DNA from: Calidifontibacillus oryziterrae
Lineage (GTDB): Bacteria; Bacillota; Bacilli; Bacillales; Bacillaceae_J
Length of the DNA: 64,000 nt
Assembly (NCBI RefSeq): GCF_000331575.1
Contig: NZ_KB223527.1
Coordinates: 1,275,842-1,339,841, forward strand
Reading direction: 5' to 3'
Below, piece by piece: positions 27,676-36,514 of the stretch (within the stretch, counting starts at the first letter, position 1; the number at the start of each line of letters is the position of its first letter). The notes under the pieces were generated by a model. The model was given only the letters and a program-made list of their open reading frames with translations. It had not been told where the DNA came from and did no database searches. The translations under genes and the position numbers were made by a program.

Positions 27676-27735
27676 GGGGTCAGGTTGGTGTCCATAGAGG
27701 GTGCCATAGTGGTGTCCATAGAGGTTCCTGCCCCC
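27676..27735. repeat. Intergenic hairpin repeat with 12-bp tandem units, copy 2
   Basis: Arms GGGGTCAGG (27676) and CCTGCCCCC (ending 27735) enclose three 12-bp units at 27687, 27699 and 27711 (GGTGTCCATAGA, GGGTGCCATAGT, GGTGTCCATAGA). It lies between convergent yutG and yutF. The arm sequence differs from copy 1 yet stays self-complementary. Confidence 0.85.
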
Positions 27736-27749
27736 TCCAGAAAGTGGAA

Positions 27750-28520
27750 TTATAGTTTCATCGTCCACTCCTCTAAAGTGTCGGCTGCGTATGTTGGTTG
27801 AACTTTATATTCGTTTAGCTTTTCTTTTGATGTAACACCTGTATGGACGAGAAGTGTATCAATACCGGCATTTATACCTGCTAAAATGTCTGTATCGTAG
27901 TTATCGCCAATTAATAGTGTATCAGCTTTGTTTAATCCTAATGTCTGCAGTGCTTGTTCAATTATGATTGGTTCTGGTTTACCAATAAATAATGGTTGGA
28001 CTCCAGTAGATATTGCTAATACTGATGTCAATGAGCCATTCCCAGGAAGTAATCCGCGCTCGGTTGGAATGGCCACATCTGCATTTGTTGATATAAACTT
28101 TGCACCATTTCGAATTCCTAAGCATCCGTTGGCCAATTTTTCATATGTTATTTGGCGATCAATACCGATCACAACATAATCAGGATCTTGATTTACTAAT
28201 TCAAAACCTTTTTGTGCCAGTGCTTGTCGAAGCCCTTCTTCCCCAATAAAACAAACCTTCGCATTTTGTTTTTCTGCCGCTATGTAATTTGCTGTTGCCA
28301 TACTTGTCGTAAAAACTTGCGTAGATGTAGCTGGTATATTAAATGAGGACAGTTTATCTGCAACCTGTTCAGGTGTTCTTGAAGAATTGTTTGTTACAAA
28401 AAGATATGGTACTCCATTTTCATATAATCTATTAACAAATCGCACGGCTTCCGCAATACTTTCCTTTCCACGATACATGGTGCCATCTAAATCAATTAAA
28501 TACGCCTTATATTGCTTCAT
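27750..28520 (-). CDS. yutF: HAD-superfamily phosphatase YutF (NagD type)
   Basis: 256 residues. HAD motif I is LIDLDGTMYRG (nucleophile Asp10, general acid Asp12), motif II FVTNNSSRTPEQ, motif III lysine in FIGKPEP, and motif IV TLLIGDNYDTDILAG. The cap is of the NagD/C2a type, so sugar phosphates or nucleoside monophosphates are likely substrates. Same length and position as B. subtilis YutF. Confidence 0.93.
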   Translation of the reverse strand: MKQYKAYLIDLDGTMYRGKESIAEAVRFVNRLYENGVPYLFVTNNSSRTPEQVADKLSSFNIPATSTQVFTTSMATANYIAAEKQNAKVCFIGEEGLRQALAQKGFELVNQDPDYVVIGIDRQITYEKLANGCLGIRNGAKFISTNADVAIPTERGLLPGNGSLTSVLAISTGVQPLFIGKPEPIIIEQALQTLGLNKADTLLIGDNYDTDILAGINAGIDTLLVHTGVTSKEKLNEYKVQPTYAADTLEEWTMKL

Positions 28521-28593
28521 ATTATAGTTTCACTCCTATCCTTCTCCTTTGACGTTTTCCCCCAATTTCATCCCTACACCTATATAGTATAAA

Positions 28594-28616
28594 CAAAAAA
28601 GGGCCTAGCTTCCCTT
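28594..28616 (-). terminator. Probable terminator of the winged-helix regulator gene
   Basis: Minus strand AAGGG-N8-CCCTT followed by TTTTTG. The stem is short and lies 40 bp after the regulator stop. Confidence 0.5.
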
Positions 28617-28655
28617 GAAATAAAAAAGAGAACACTAGACACTATAGAAACAACA

Positions 28656-29288
28656 TCAATTCCTTTTTTTTATATGGTAGTGGCAGCAATTATCACCGGA
28701 ACCTAGGCACTCGTGTCGCTCAACTGTTGCCGTCTCTAGTACCTCCCGAAATAATTCTAGCTCACAGCTACACGCTTTTTCAAATCGATCGGCAACCTGA
28801 GCAATCGGACAATTAAATTCTTTAAACTCATAGCTCCCGTCTTTTTCTTTTTCTACACTAACCATATAACCATTTTCATTTTGAATTCTTACTAATTCTT
28901 CAATTTTTTCCTCGAAATTTTTATTTTCCATGCGTTGAAGTAGCTTATCCTTTATGCGTTCCTTACGTCTTTCAAATAGCTGATCAACAACTTCTTTTCC
29001 ACCGATATCTTCGATATCATCCATAAAATCTAAAAATACATTTTTATAATTACGTGGAAATAACTCTTCTCCATCACTTGTGAGCTGATAAATATTTAAC
29101 GGCCTTCCCATTGCTTGGCGGACAAGAATCGTTTCTACATAACGGTCCTTCTCAAGCGTATTTAAATGACGCCTTACAGCCATCTCTGTTATATGTAACT
29201 GATTAGCCATTTCAGTTACAGTCATCCGTTTCTGATATTTTAACATTTTCAAGATTTCATCGCGTGTTGAAGCGGTCTTAGTTTGCAT
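28656..29288 (-). CDS. Winged-helix regulator with cysteine-rich C-terminus (SufR-like)
   Basis: 210-residue transcription regulator. The N-terminal HTH of DeoR/ArsR-like type is RMTVTEMANQLHITEMAVRRHL (residues 21-42), followed by a wing, YQLTSDGEELFPRNY, and a helical dimerisation region. The C-terminus has six cysteines: Cys160-x12-Cys173-x-Cys175, then Cys194, Cys201 and Cys202. C-x12-C spacing resembles SufR-type regulators that bind an Fe-S cluster through C-terminal cysteines. The start is ATG 29288, with AGGTGA 4-5 nt upstream. It sits between yutE and yutF, an insertion relative to B. subtilis. The SufR role is inference. Confidence 0.8.
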   Translation of the reverse strand: MQTKTASTRDEILKMLKYQKRMTVTEMANQLHITEMAVRRHLNTLEKDRYVETILVRQAMGRPLNIYQLTSDGEELFPRNYKNVFLDFMDDIEDIGGKEVVDQLFERRKERIKDKLLQRMENKNFEEKIEELVRIQNENGYMVSVEKEKDGSYEFKEFNCPIAQVADRFEKACSCELELFREVLETATVERHECLGSGDNCCHYHIKKRN

Positions 29289-29367
29289 ATACTCACCTTC
29301 CACCTTAAGAATCGCTTATATTTCAGATTTACTAAACTATAATGTATAAAATATTCCGTAAATATAA

Positions 29368-29808
29368 CTATGATGGTATAAATGCAGATATTGGACCCAA
29401 TTCATTATCTAAATATTGTCTAACCTTTTTCGGAAAGCGTTCTAATATCGGCAATTGCATAGTCATACCGTCAATTATTGCAGTATGGTCAATATATAAG
29501 TAATTTTGAACAAGCGATTTGCGATAAGAAATTATCGCCTTTAACGGGCCCTCATCTTCAGAAGAAATTACTTTTTCATCAAGTAAAATATCAATTATAT
29601 CCTCATAACTCCCAGGATCCCTCATAATAAAGCCATCGATCATTGCATTTCCCACATCTAATATGGACTCAATGATAATGTACACGATCCGCTCTAATGC
29701 AAGCTTTTCAATATTTGTTCCCCAGTTAAGCTGTCCTTTAAAAATAGCCGTATCTTCTTCTATTAGTGTCAGCATTTCTTCAATTCTTTGGCGATCTACA
29801 AAGTACAC
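29368..29808 (-). CDS. yutE: YutE, solitary HepT-like protein (DUF86)
   Basis: 146-residue helical protein of the DUF86/HepT-like group, whose toxin members carry an RX4HXY RNase motif beside an MNT antitoxin. Here the motif position reads RKSLVQNY (Arg96, Gln101, Tyr103), so the catalytic His is Gln, and there is no MNT partner nearby. The start is GTG 29808, with AGAGGTG 8 nt upstream. Position matches B. subtilis yutE. It is probably a non-toxin housekeeping derivative. Confidence 0.85.
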   Translation of the reverse strand: MYFVDRQRIEEMLTLIEEDTAIFKGQLNWGTNIEKLALERIVYIIIESILDVGNAMIDGFIMRDPGSYEDIIDILLDEKVISSEDEGPLKAIISYRKSLVQNYLYIDHTAIIDGMTMQLPILERFPKKVRQYLDNELGPISAFIPS

Positions 29809-30062
29809 AGAATATACACCTCTCTTGTTGCCCTTTCACAGGTTAGAATCGGGTTCTTTTTTATATTTTAGCATAGGACCGTAAAGAAACGATACTTTTT
29901 TGCATAAAAACCGACATTATTCTACATCACCACCGAAAAAGTACAATTATGAAAGGCGTATGGTTGTACATGAAATGATAAATAGATTATTGTAAAATAT
30001 ACAGAACGATATTTTTTGAATAAGTCTTGGCACAACCAAGTAAAAAGGAAGGAGCGATTTTT

Positions 30063-30335
30063 ATTTCTGATTTTTTTTATTTGTACGATGAAACAGTCGA
30101 AGCAAAAACAAGATTTGTTAGCTTCATGGGCTCTAAGCAAAGGTTTGATTTAGCAATACTACAAACCGATCGATATTACGGGAAAATAATCGTCCTAGAT
30201 ACTCAGAGTCATCGCTTTGCCATCATTGGCTCTGACGATTTGAATGAGCCCGGTTATCTTGAACATATATATAACCTAGATGAGGAAGATGCTGAAGACC
30301 TTCGGACGTTTCTTCAAAAAATAACACCTGTATAA
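30063..30335 (+). CDS. DUF3055-family protein with probable ATT start
   Basis: About 90 residues. The body FFYLYDETVEAKTRFVSFMG, then FDLAILQTDRYYGKIIVLD and RFAIIGSDDL, fits the small DUF3055 family. The strong SD GGAAGGAG (30047-30054) is followed at 8 nt by ATT (30063), and the encoded ISDFFYLYDET matches the place where homologues start with Met. The only in-frame conventional candidate upstream, TTG at 30027, has no SD and reads through the SD itself. So either initiation uses AUU, or a sequencing error changed ATG. Function unknown. Confidence 0.75.
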   Translation: MSDFFYLYDETVEAKTRFVSFMGSKQRFDLAILQTDRYYGKIIVLDTQSHRFAIIGSDDLNEPGYLEHIYNLDEEDAEDLRTFLQKITPV

Positions 30336-30390
30336 AATTATAAACCTCATACAAGTTGTTAGCCTAAAAAAAGATTCAAGTAAAACATAA

Positions 30391-30466
30391 GGATCGCGCT
30401 CATTTCGCAACAATAGCGGTAATTCATACCCCTAAGTCTTGTTCATTTGAGCTCGATCCCTTTCGT
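30391..30466 (+). terminator. Terminator of the DUF3055 gene
   Basis: GGATCGCGCTCA pairs with TGAGCTCGATCC (one mismatch) over a 45-nt loop, followed by CTTTCGTTTTTAAT. Confidence 0.6.
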
Positions 30467-30534
30467 TTTTAATAAAATTCATACCGTACATTCAATTACT
30501 GGAATTCCTGACATTAAGTAACAATTATTACTTG

Positions 30535-30804
30535 TTACTTAATTTTTTTCAAAACAAAATAGGCACAGCCAAAATTACAATATTCAAACAAATACTCTGA
30601 TAAAACGCTTATTTTCGTCTCAGGAGTAGCTTTTTGATTTACATCCTCAAAGAATCCTTTTAGGCGAAGCTGGCTATAACCCCAATCCCCCACTATATAA
30701 TCGTATTTATTTAAAATATCACTATAACGCTCTTTAAAAGCTTCTTCATTAAAGCCATTTCGATAATCCTCAACAAGCTCATATGTATGACCATTTATAT
30801 ACAT
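30535..30804 (-). CDS. yutD: YutD family protein (DUF1027)
   Basis: 89-residue cytoplasmic protein with the family signature NGFNEEAFKERYSDILNKYD followed by YIVGDWGYSQLRLKGFF and a C-terminal FEYCNFGCAYFVLKKI. SD GAGGTGAG precedes the ATG. It stands 29 bp from lipA on the same strand, a conserved pairing in Bacillus. Function unknown. Confidence 0.93.
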   Translation of the reverse strand: MYINGHTYELVEDYRNGFNEEAFKERYSDILNKYDYIVGDWGYSQLRLKGFFEDVNQKATPETKISVLSEYLFEYCNFGCAYFVLKKIK

Positions 30805-30832
30805 GTTCTCACCTCAACCTTATTTTACCACA

Positions 30833-31735
30833 CTACGCCTCTTTTTTTGATATATCATTATGAGTAGCGGACCGGACCTGTTCATCAGCATGATAGGACG
30901 AGCGCACAAGCGGTCCTGATTCGCAATGTGTAAAGCCTTTCTGCAAAGCAATTTCCTTCAGATGATGAAATTCTTCAGGATGATAATATTTTTCAACTGA
31001 CAAGTGTTTTTTTGACGGTTGTAAATATTGGCCGATTGTTAAAATATCGACATGATTTTCTCTTAAATCATCCATTGCTTCTATGACCTCATCCACCGAT
31101 TCCCCTAAACCGATCATAATACTTGATTTTGTCGGTATCATTGGTTGAAGCTGTTTAGCATTATAAAGAAATTTCAAGGATCTATCATATTTGGCTTTCG
31201 AACGAACTCTGTCAGATAGCCGGCGCACCGTTTCTATATTATGATTTAAAATATCAGGCTTTGCTTCCATCAATATGCGTAAGTTCTCAATATTTCCTCC
31301 CAAATCTGATGGCAGCACTTCAATCGATGTTAACGGAGAAGCTTTTCGAACCTCTTTAATAGTTTCAGCAAAAATTGACGCACCACCGTCATTTAAATCA
31401 TCTCTTGCTACAGCCGTAATGACAACATGCTTTAAGTTCATTGCAAGTACAGATTCCGCAACTCGCTTCGGTTCCTCATAATCTGTTTTTGTAGGAACCC
31501 CTGTCTTAACAGCACAAAACCGACAAGCTCTTGTACAAATATCGCCCAAAATCATAAAAGTAGCTGTTCTTCTTGACGCCCAACATTCATGAATATTTGG
31601 GCACCTTGCTTCTTCACATACTGTATGTAAACCCTTATGACGCATTAGCTTTTTTAAATTTGTATAGTTTTCATTTGTGTTTAACTTAATTTTTAACCAA
31701 TCTGGTTTTCTTTTAAATTGTTCTTCATTCATCAT
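30833..31735 (-). CDS. lipA: Lipoyl synthase
   Basis: Radical SAM enzyme inserting two sulfurs into octanoyl groups. 300 residues. The radical-SAM CxxxCxxC is Cys67, Cys71, Cys74 ([11 protein letters not shown]). The auxiliary cluster ligands are Cys40, Cys45, Cys51 ([14 protein letters not shown]), and the C-terminal [10 protein letters not shown] supplies the serine ligand. The start ATG 31735 has GGGGTG 7 nt upstream. In Bacillus LipA acts on octanoylated GcvH, encoded here at 53 kb, before lipoyl transfer to other complexes. Downstream neighbour is yutD. Confidence 0.97.
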   Translation of the reverse strand: MMNEEQFKRKPDWLKIKLNTNENYTNLKKLMRHKGLHTVCEEARCPNIHECWASRRTATFMILGDICTRACRFCAVKTGVPTKTDYEEPKRVAESVLAMNLKHVVITAVARDDLNDGGASIFAETIKEVRKASPLTSIEVLPSDLGGNIENLRILMEAKPDILNHNIETVRRLSDRVRSKAKYDRSLKFLYNAKQLQPMIPTKSSIMIGLGESVDEVIEAMDDLRENHVDILTIGQYLQPSKKHLSVEKYYHPEEFHHLKEIALQKGFTHCESGPLVRSSYHADEQVRSATHNDISKKEA

Positions 31736-31901
31736 TAAGTCACACCCCAACTATATTGTAATACTTGTCAATTTAACATAAATAAATAGTCATTTCTAGT
31801 TTTCCCTCATTGTCCTGCAACAAAAATTTTCCACCCATTAATTTTAGTTTTCTTCGCAAACTAAAATTATGATTTAAATTTTTGAAAGGAGAATAAACGT
31901 T

Positions 31902-32900
31902 GTGAAACGATCGATTATATTTATGCTCCTAATATCCTTTTTACTATCAATAATCCCAATACTCCCACAATCTATTCCTAAAGCAAATATAGATAAGATC
32001 GCTATTTATTCCGAAAGGATGGCCTTATATAAAAAAGTAGAAGCCTTAACGCATATTCCATGGTTTTATTTAGCTGCAATAGATCAGTATGAACGAAATA
32101 TCCGCCATGCGCGCCGTGATCTCCCAAATGAAGAAGGTTTAATTGGTATTTATTTTTCACCTCGTCAATGGGTTGGTCCTCTCAATCCTAACCTAGATGA
32201 TAAAAACGCAAACTCTATCAAAATCTTTGGTGGAATTGGCCTAGATGGTAATGGGGATCAGAAAGCAGATCGGAACAATGATGAGGATATTTTGTTTACA
32301 TTTGCAAATTACATTTCAACTTACGGGTTTGATAAAAATCATATAAAAATTGCATTATGGGATTATTACCAGCGTGATAAAACGGTGGGTATCATTATGA
32401 ATATTGCTTCACTATATGAGAAATACGGTCTAAATATAGAAAAAAATTCCTTCCCCATTCCGTTAAGACGAAATTATTCATATAAAAATACTTGGGGTGA
32501 CCGAAGAGGCTGGGGTGGCGTTCGCATTCATGAAGGTACTGATATTTTCGCCAGCTATGGTACTCCAGTCCGCTCAACTACATTCGGAGTAATTGAATTG
32601 AAAGGCTGGAATAAGTATGGTGGCTGGAGAATCGGAATTCGAGATATTAATAATGTATACCACTATTATGCACACCTTTCTGGCTTTGAAGGGAAATTAA
32701 AACCCGGACAAATCGTCGAAGCTGGACAAGTAATCGGTTATGTAGGTAGCTCCGGATACGGACCACCTGGTACATCCGGAAAATTCCCGCCACATCTTCA
32801 TTACGGAATGTATAAAGATAATGGTATTTCAGAGTGGTCATTTGATCCATATCCGTCGTTGCGATTATGGGAGCGTAAAGAAAGAAAAATGAAAAAGTAA
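31902..32900 (+). CDS. lytH: LytH-type L-Ala-D-Glu peptidase (M23)
   Basis: 332-residue exported zinc peptidase. A signal peptide or anchor (about 1-24) and an N-terminal helical domain precede a LytM/M23 domain with zinc ligands His210 and Asp214 (HEGTDIF) and His300 in HLHYG (298-302), plus YYAHLSG. B. subtilis LytH (YunA) is a sporulation sigma-K product that trims spore peptidoglycan side chains. The start is GTG 31902, with AAAGGAG 10 nt upstream. It is divergent from lipA and convergent with the NSS transporter unit. Confidence 0.92.
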   Translation: MKRSIIFMLLISFLLSIIPILPQSIPKANIDKIAIYSERMALYKKVEALTHIPWFYLAAIDQYERNIRHARRDLPNEEGLIGIYFSPRQWVGPLNPNLDDKNANSIKIFGGIGLDGNGDQKADRNNDEDILFTFANYISTYGFDKNHIKIALWDYYQRDKTVGIIMNIASLYEKYGLNIEKNSFPIPLRRNYSYKNTWGDRRGWGGVRIHEGTDIFASYGTPVRSTTFGVIELKGWNKYGGWRIGIRDINNVYHYYAHLSGFEGKLKPGQIVEAGQVIGYVGSSGYGPPGTSGKFPPHLHYGMYKDNGISEWSFDPYPSLRLWERKERKMKK

Positions 32901-32902
32901 AA

Positions 32903-32975
32903 GAGGGCCTGGCACCTTTCTTGTACAGCTTGGTTACTATTGCTGTTAGCGAAAGCGCCAGACCCTCAATATTTT
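32903..32975 (+). terminator. Terminator/hairpin repeat after lytH
   Basis: GAGGGCCTGGC pairs with GCCAGACCCTC (one mismatch) across a 43-nt loop, then AATATTTTTAC. Its GGGnCTGGCAC-type arm resembles the intergenic hairpin family at 22522 and 27676 but has no 12-bp units. Confidence 0.75.
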
Positions 32976-32977
32976 TA

Positions 32978-33091
32978 CTATGATAATCTTTTTGCCTTTG
33001 ATTTTTTAACTGCATGAGTAATACTCGCTGCCAAGCCACCCCAAAGAATAACCATACCTAATAACATCATAAAAATTGCACTGCCAGCCAT
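32978..33091 (-). CDS. metS: MetS-type small subunit of NSS transporter
   Basis: 37-residue single-helix membrane peptide: starts MAGSAIFMMLLGMVILWGG and ends with a basic tail KKSKAKRL. This is the pattern of MetS-like small subunits that accompany NSS-family methionine/alanine importers. Its ATG overlaps the transporter stop (TAATG, one shared base), so translation is coupled. Too short for standard ORF thresholds. Confidence 0.9.
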   Translation of the reverse strand: MAGSAIFMMLLGMVILWGGLAASITHAVKKSKAKRLS

Positions 33092-34599
33092 TATTTAGAT
33101 ACCCCCTTATTGTATCCTTCTAATTTTGCAACATCCCACTTCTTGATTGTAAAAACAAAACCTAGAATAATGACTACCGCTGCAACACCCCAGCCAAATT
33201 TTAACAGAAATTCAATTGGATAGTCTCCATACGGAACTGTGATATCCTTCATTACTGACTTGAACATCATAAAACCTAATACAACTGGTGTCACAAATCT
33301 TAAGCAAATATTCCACCAACTTCCAAGTCGAATATCTGATAATTCATTTGCATGATTTTTAAGATCTTTTAGATTTTTAACAAACCACGCAATCGCCACT
33401 ACCTCTACTAAACCAGCTAACGCGACTCCGTAGTTATTAATAAACGCGTCGACTACATCAAGGAACATTAAGCCACCTTGTGTTGCATATAGAAGTGAAA
33501 TAACCGCTGATAGTCCACCACCGATAATAACCGCAGTTGTCCTCTTTACTTTAAACTTTTCTTGAATACCAGCAACATAAGTCTCAATAATTGACATAAG
33601 TGAGGTTAAGCCAGCTAATACAAGTGATGCGAAAAATAACAAACCAAATAACCCATTTAATGCTGGGAGCTCGTTAATAATCGATGGGAAAACAACAAAC
33701 GCTAGTCCAACACCACCAGCTACAACCTCATCAACACCTACTCCTTGCTGCGTTGCCATAAAACCTAGGATACTAAATACACCAATCCCTGCCAATAATT
33801 CAAAGCTTGAATTCGCAAAACCAGTAATAAATGCATTATTTGTAATATCACCTTTTTTAGGCAAATAGCTTGCATAAGTAATCATAATTGCAAAACCAAT
33901 GGATAAGCTGAAAAATATTTGCCCATAAGCTGCAACCCAAACGCTGCCGTCCATAATTTTATCCCAATTTGGTTGGAAAAACGCATTTAATCCGGTTGCT
34001 GCTCCAGGTAATGTAATGGCACGAATAACAATGATTGTGAATAAAAAGAGAAGTAATGGAATAAAAATTCTATTCGCTGCCTCGATACCTTTTTTAACTC
34101 CTTTTACAAGAATGACCAAAACAACAACCCACACAAGTACTAACGGCAAAAATACATTCGGAACTATACTACCCATTTGACCTGGGTCAACGGACATTTT
34201 TAAATAATCTCCAAACAAAAAGCTCTCTGTATCTGTGCCCCAGCTTTGTTTAAATGCAAAAATACTGTATGACATTGCCCATGCGATAATAACTGCATAA
34301 TACGTTGAAATAACAAAAGATACCCCTAACTGCCACCAACCAATCCATTCAGCCTTTTTATTTAATCTCGCAAACGTCAATGGAGCTGATCCGCGAAATT
34401 TATGACCTAACGTAAATTCTAGTATTAATAAAGGAATACCAGCAGTTAATAAAGCAAATAAATATGGTATAAAAAATGCTCCACCACCATTTTCATAGGC
34501 TACTGCTGGAAATCTCCAAATATTCCCTAAACCAACCGCGGAACCTATTGCCGCCAAAATAAACCCTGCTCGTGTACCCCATTGTTGTCGATCTTCCAT
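33091..34599 (-). CDS. NSS-family Na+-dependent amino acid transporter (MetP-like)
   Basis: 502-residue, 12-helix neurotransmitter:sodium symporter. The N-terminal signature RAGFILAAIGSAVGLGNIWR contains the sodium/substrate-binding unwound helix 1 (AAIGSAVGLGN), and NGGGAFFIPYL follows. The companion small subunit gene metS immediately downstream points to methionine and/or alanine uptake, as for Corynebacterium MetPS. SD GAGGAGG is upstream. No SAM riboswitch precedes it. Confidence 0.92.
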   Translation of the reverse strand: MEDRQQWGTRAGFILAAIGSAVGLGNIWRFPAVAYENGGGAFFIPYLFALLTAGIPLLILEFTLGHKFRGSAPLTFARLNKKAEWIGWWQLGVSFVISTYYAVIIAWAMSYSIFAFKQSWGTDTESFLFGDYLKMSVDPGQMGSIVPNVFLPLVLVWVVVLVILVKGVKKGIEAANRIFIPLLLFLFTIIVIRAITLPGAATGLNAFFQPNWDKIMDGSVWVAAYGQIFFSLSIGFAIMITYASYLPKKGDITNNAFITGFANSSFELLAGIGVFSILGFMATQQGVGVDEVVAGGVGLAFVVFPSIINELPALNGLFGLLFFASLVLAGLTSLMSIIETYVAGIQEKFKVKRTTAVIIGGGLSAVISLLYATQGGLMFLDVVDAFINNYGVALAGLVEVVAIAWFVKNLKDLKNHANELSDIRLGSWWNICLRFVTPVVLGFMMFKSVMKDITVPYGDYPIEFLLKFGWGVAAVVIILGFVFTIKKWDVAKLEGYNKGVSK

Positions 34600-34845
34600 T
34601 TTTAAAAAACCTCCTCATCAATTGCTACTCGTTAAATTCCAAAACTACTTTTTCAAGAAAAGGAATTTAATTATTAACTTTTTTCAGATAATTTTAAAAG
34701 TTATTTTTAGTATATCTATATAGCATTATAATGTCAAAACATTCTTGCAATTTTATCTGAAGAAAACTATAGCAACATAGGTTAGTTTTACTAATTGCAC
34801 CACTTGATAAATACGGAATTTTTGTTTATATTTTACTGTAATCAT

Positions 34846-34884
34846 AATTAAAAAAGGCGAAGGACGTATGACCCTTCACCTTTT
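34846..34884 (-). terminator. Terminator of the lysine permease gene
   Basis: Minus strand AAAAGGTGAAGG pairs with CCTTCGCCTTTT (one G-U) over a 9-nt loop, then TTTTAATTATG. Confidence 0.92.
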
Positions 34885-34888
34885 CTAA

Positions 34889-36457
34889 TTACGACGCAAT
34901 CCTCGTTCGTTTTAATAGTAGTATAATAATCATTACAACTATTGCAATAGTGGAGATCATCCCTGTTACCCAGCTATTTGTTATACCAGTTATTATATAA
35001 CCAATACATGCAGCTAGTGCTGAAGTGAGTGCGTACGGTAATTGTGTAAGAACATGATCGATATGATGGCTACCCGCTCCTGTAGATGACAGTATAGTTG
35101 TATCAGAAATTGGTGAGCAATGATCACCAAACACTGAACCAGCTAGAACGGCTGCTAATGTGGGTAACAATAGAGTAATGTCCGTAGCCGCAACAATATC
35201 TCCAGCTATCGGTAGCATGATACCAAATGTCCCCCAGCTTGTCCCTGTTGCAAACGCCATCAGTCCAGAAATAACAAATAATATTGCTGGTAAATACGAT
35301 ATATTCATATTTGAATTCTCTACAATCCCCGCTAAATACTTCCCTGTTTCTAAAGAGCCGATTATATCAATAATGACCCAAGCAAATAACAATATATAAA
35401 CTGCAGGGAGCATTGATTTAATTCCTTCCCAAACACCTTTTGGCAAAACAGCTGCCCTCATATTGTGTCTTAAGTACATGAATATCGTTACAATAACACC
35501 AATAATACCACCATAAAAAAGTGATGTAGCAACATCCGTATTCTCAAAAATAGCTAAAATTGTAACGGTCCCTTCTGTTGCCTTTGCCCCTGTTAAAAAC
35601 ATCGAACCAACCGTTCCAATAACAAGCACCACAATAGGGATCACTAAATCAGCAATTTTGCCTTTATTACTAACCGGTAAATCCCCTTTTAATTCTCCTG
35701 GTATGTCCTTCCGTTCGGGATCAACAACCTCTCCTGTTTTTAATGCACGAGCTTCGTGAACTTTCATCGCTCCAATATTGATATTAAAAATACTGACAGC
35801 GAATATTAGAATAAATGCTGCAATAACATATAAATTCATAGGAATCATTTGAACAAAAGCCGAAAACGCACTCACATCGGCAACTTGATGAGTGACTAAC
35901 AAGGAGCCTATTAAAGCAATTATATATGCGCCCCAGCTCGAAATGGGCGATATCACACAAACCGGCGCAGAGGTTGAATCTATTAAATAAGCTAGTTTTG
36001 CTCTTGAAATTTTATGACGATCAGTTAGCGGGCGACTTATTTGCCCCACTGCTAGAGCATTGAAATAATCATCAATAAAAATTATAATACCTAAAAACAC
36101 CGTAACTACATGTGCTCCCATTCTTGTTTTCACACGTTTCATTGCCCATTCTCCAAAAGCACGGCTGCCACCTGTTATCGAGATAAAGGCTGTCATAATA
36201 CCTAAAAGCAATAAGAATAAAATAATGTATATATTCCACGTATTCGCTTCAAATGCACTTGTTTCCTCGTTTACACTAGCAAAAATTTCGATAGCGCTTT
36301 TCATAATCGTATCAAGTGTTCCTATTACCGAAAAATCATTTAGCAACAAGGCCCCTGTTAAAATTCCAACACCGAGTGACAATAAGGTTTTTCTTGTTAA
36401 GATAACCATCACAATTGCCACTAGTGGTGGTAATAATGAAAATACTGTCCCTTCCAT
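34889..36457 (-). CDS. lysW: NhaC-family permease, probable lysine transporter (LysW-like)
   Basis: 522-residue polytopic membrane protein of the NhaC superfamily: IFIDDYFNALAVGQI, ISPISSWGAYIIALIG, ATGTSWGTFGIMLPIAGDIV and GSVFGDHCSPISDTTILSS are family hallmarks. The family includes Na+/H+ antiporters and amino-acid permeases. A complete lysine riboswitch directly upstream argues for lysine uptake; NhaC-type transporters under L-box control have been named LysW. SD GAGGAGG lies upstream of ATG 36457. The substrate is inferred from regulation only. Confidence 0.88.
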   Translation of the reverse strand: MEGTVFSLLPPLVAIVMVILTRKTLLSLGVGILTGALLLNDFSVIGTLDTIMKSAIEIFASVNEETSAFEANTWNIYIILFLLLLGIMTAFISITGGSRAFGEWAMKRVKTRMGAHVVTVFLGIIIFIDDYFNALAVGQISRPLTDRHKISRAKLAYLIDSTSAPVCVISPISSWGAYIIALIGSLLVTHQVADVSAFSAFVQMIPMNLYVIAAFILIFAVSIFNINIGAMKVHEARALKTGEVVDPERKDIPGELKGDLPVSNKGKIADLVIPIVVLVIGTVGSMFLTGAKATEGTVTILAIFENTDVATSLFYGGIIGVIVTIFMYLRHNMRAAVLPKGVWEGIKSMLPAVYILLFAWVIIDIIGSLETGKYLAGIVENSNMNISYLPAILFVISGLMAFATGTSWGTFGIMLPIAGDIVAATDITLLLPTLAAVLAGSVFGDHCSPISDTTILSSTGAGSHHIDHVLTQLPYALTSALAACIGYIITGITNSWVTGMISTIAIVVMIIILLLKRTRIAS

Positions 36458-36514
36458 CGCTTAGCCTCCTCAATTTGGTTATTAAATCCCTACTATAATA
36501 TTGAAATACCATTA

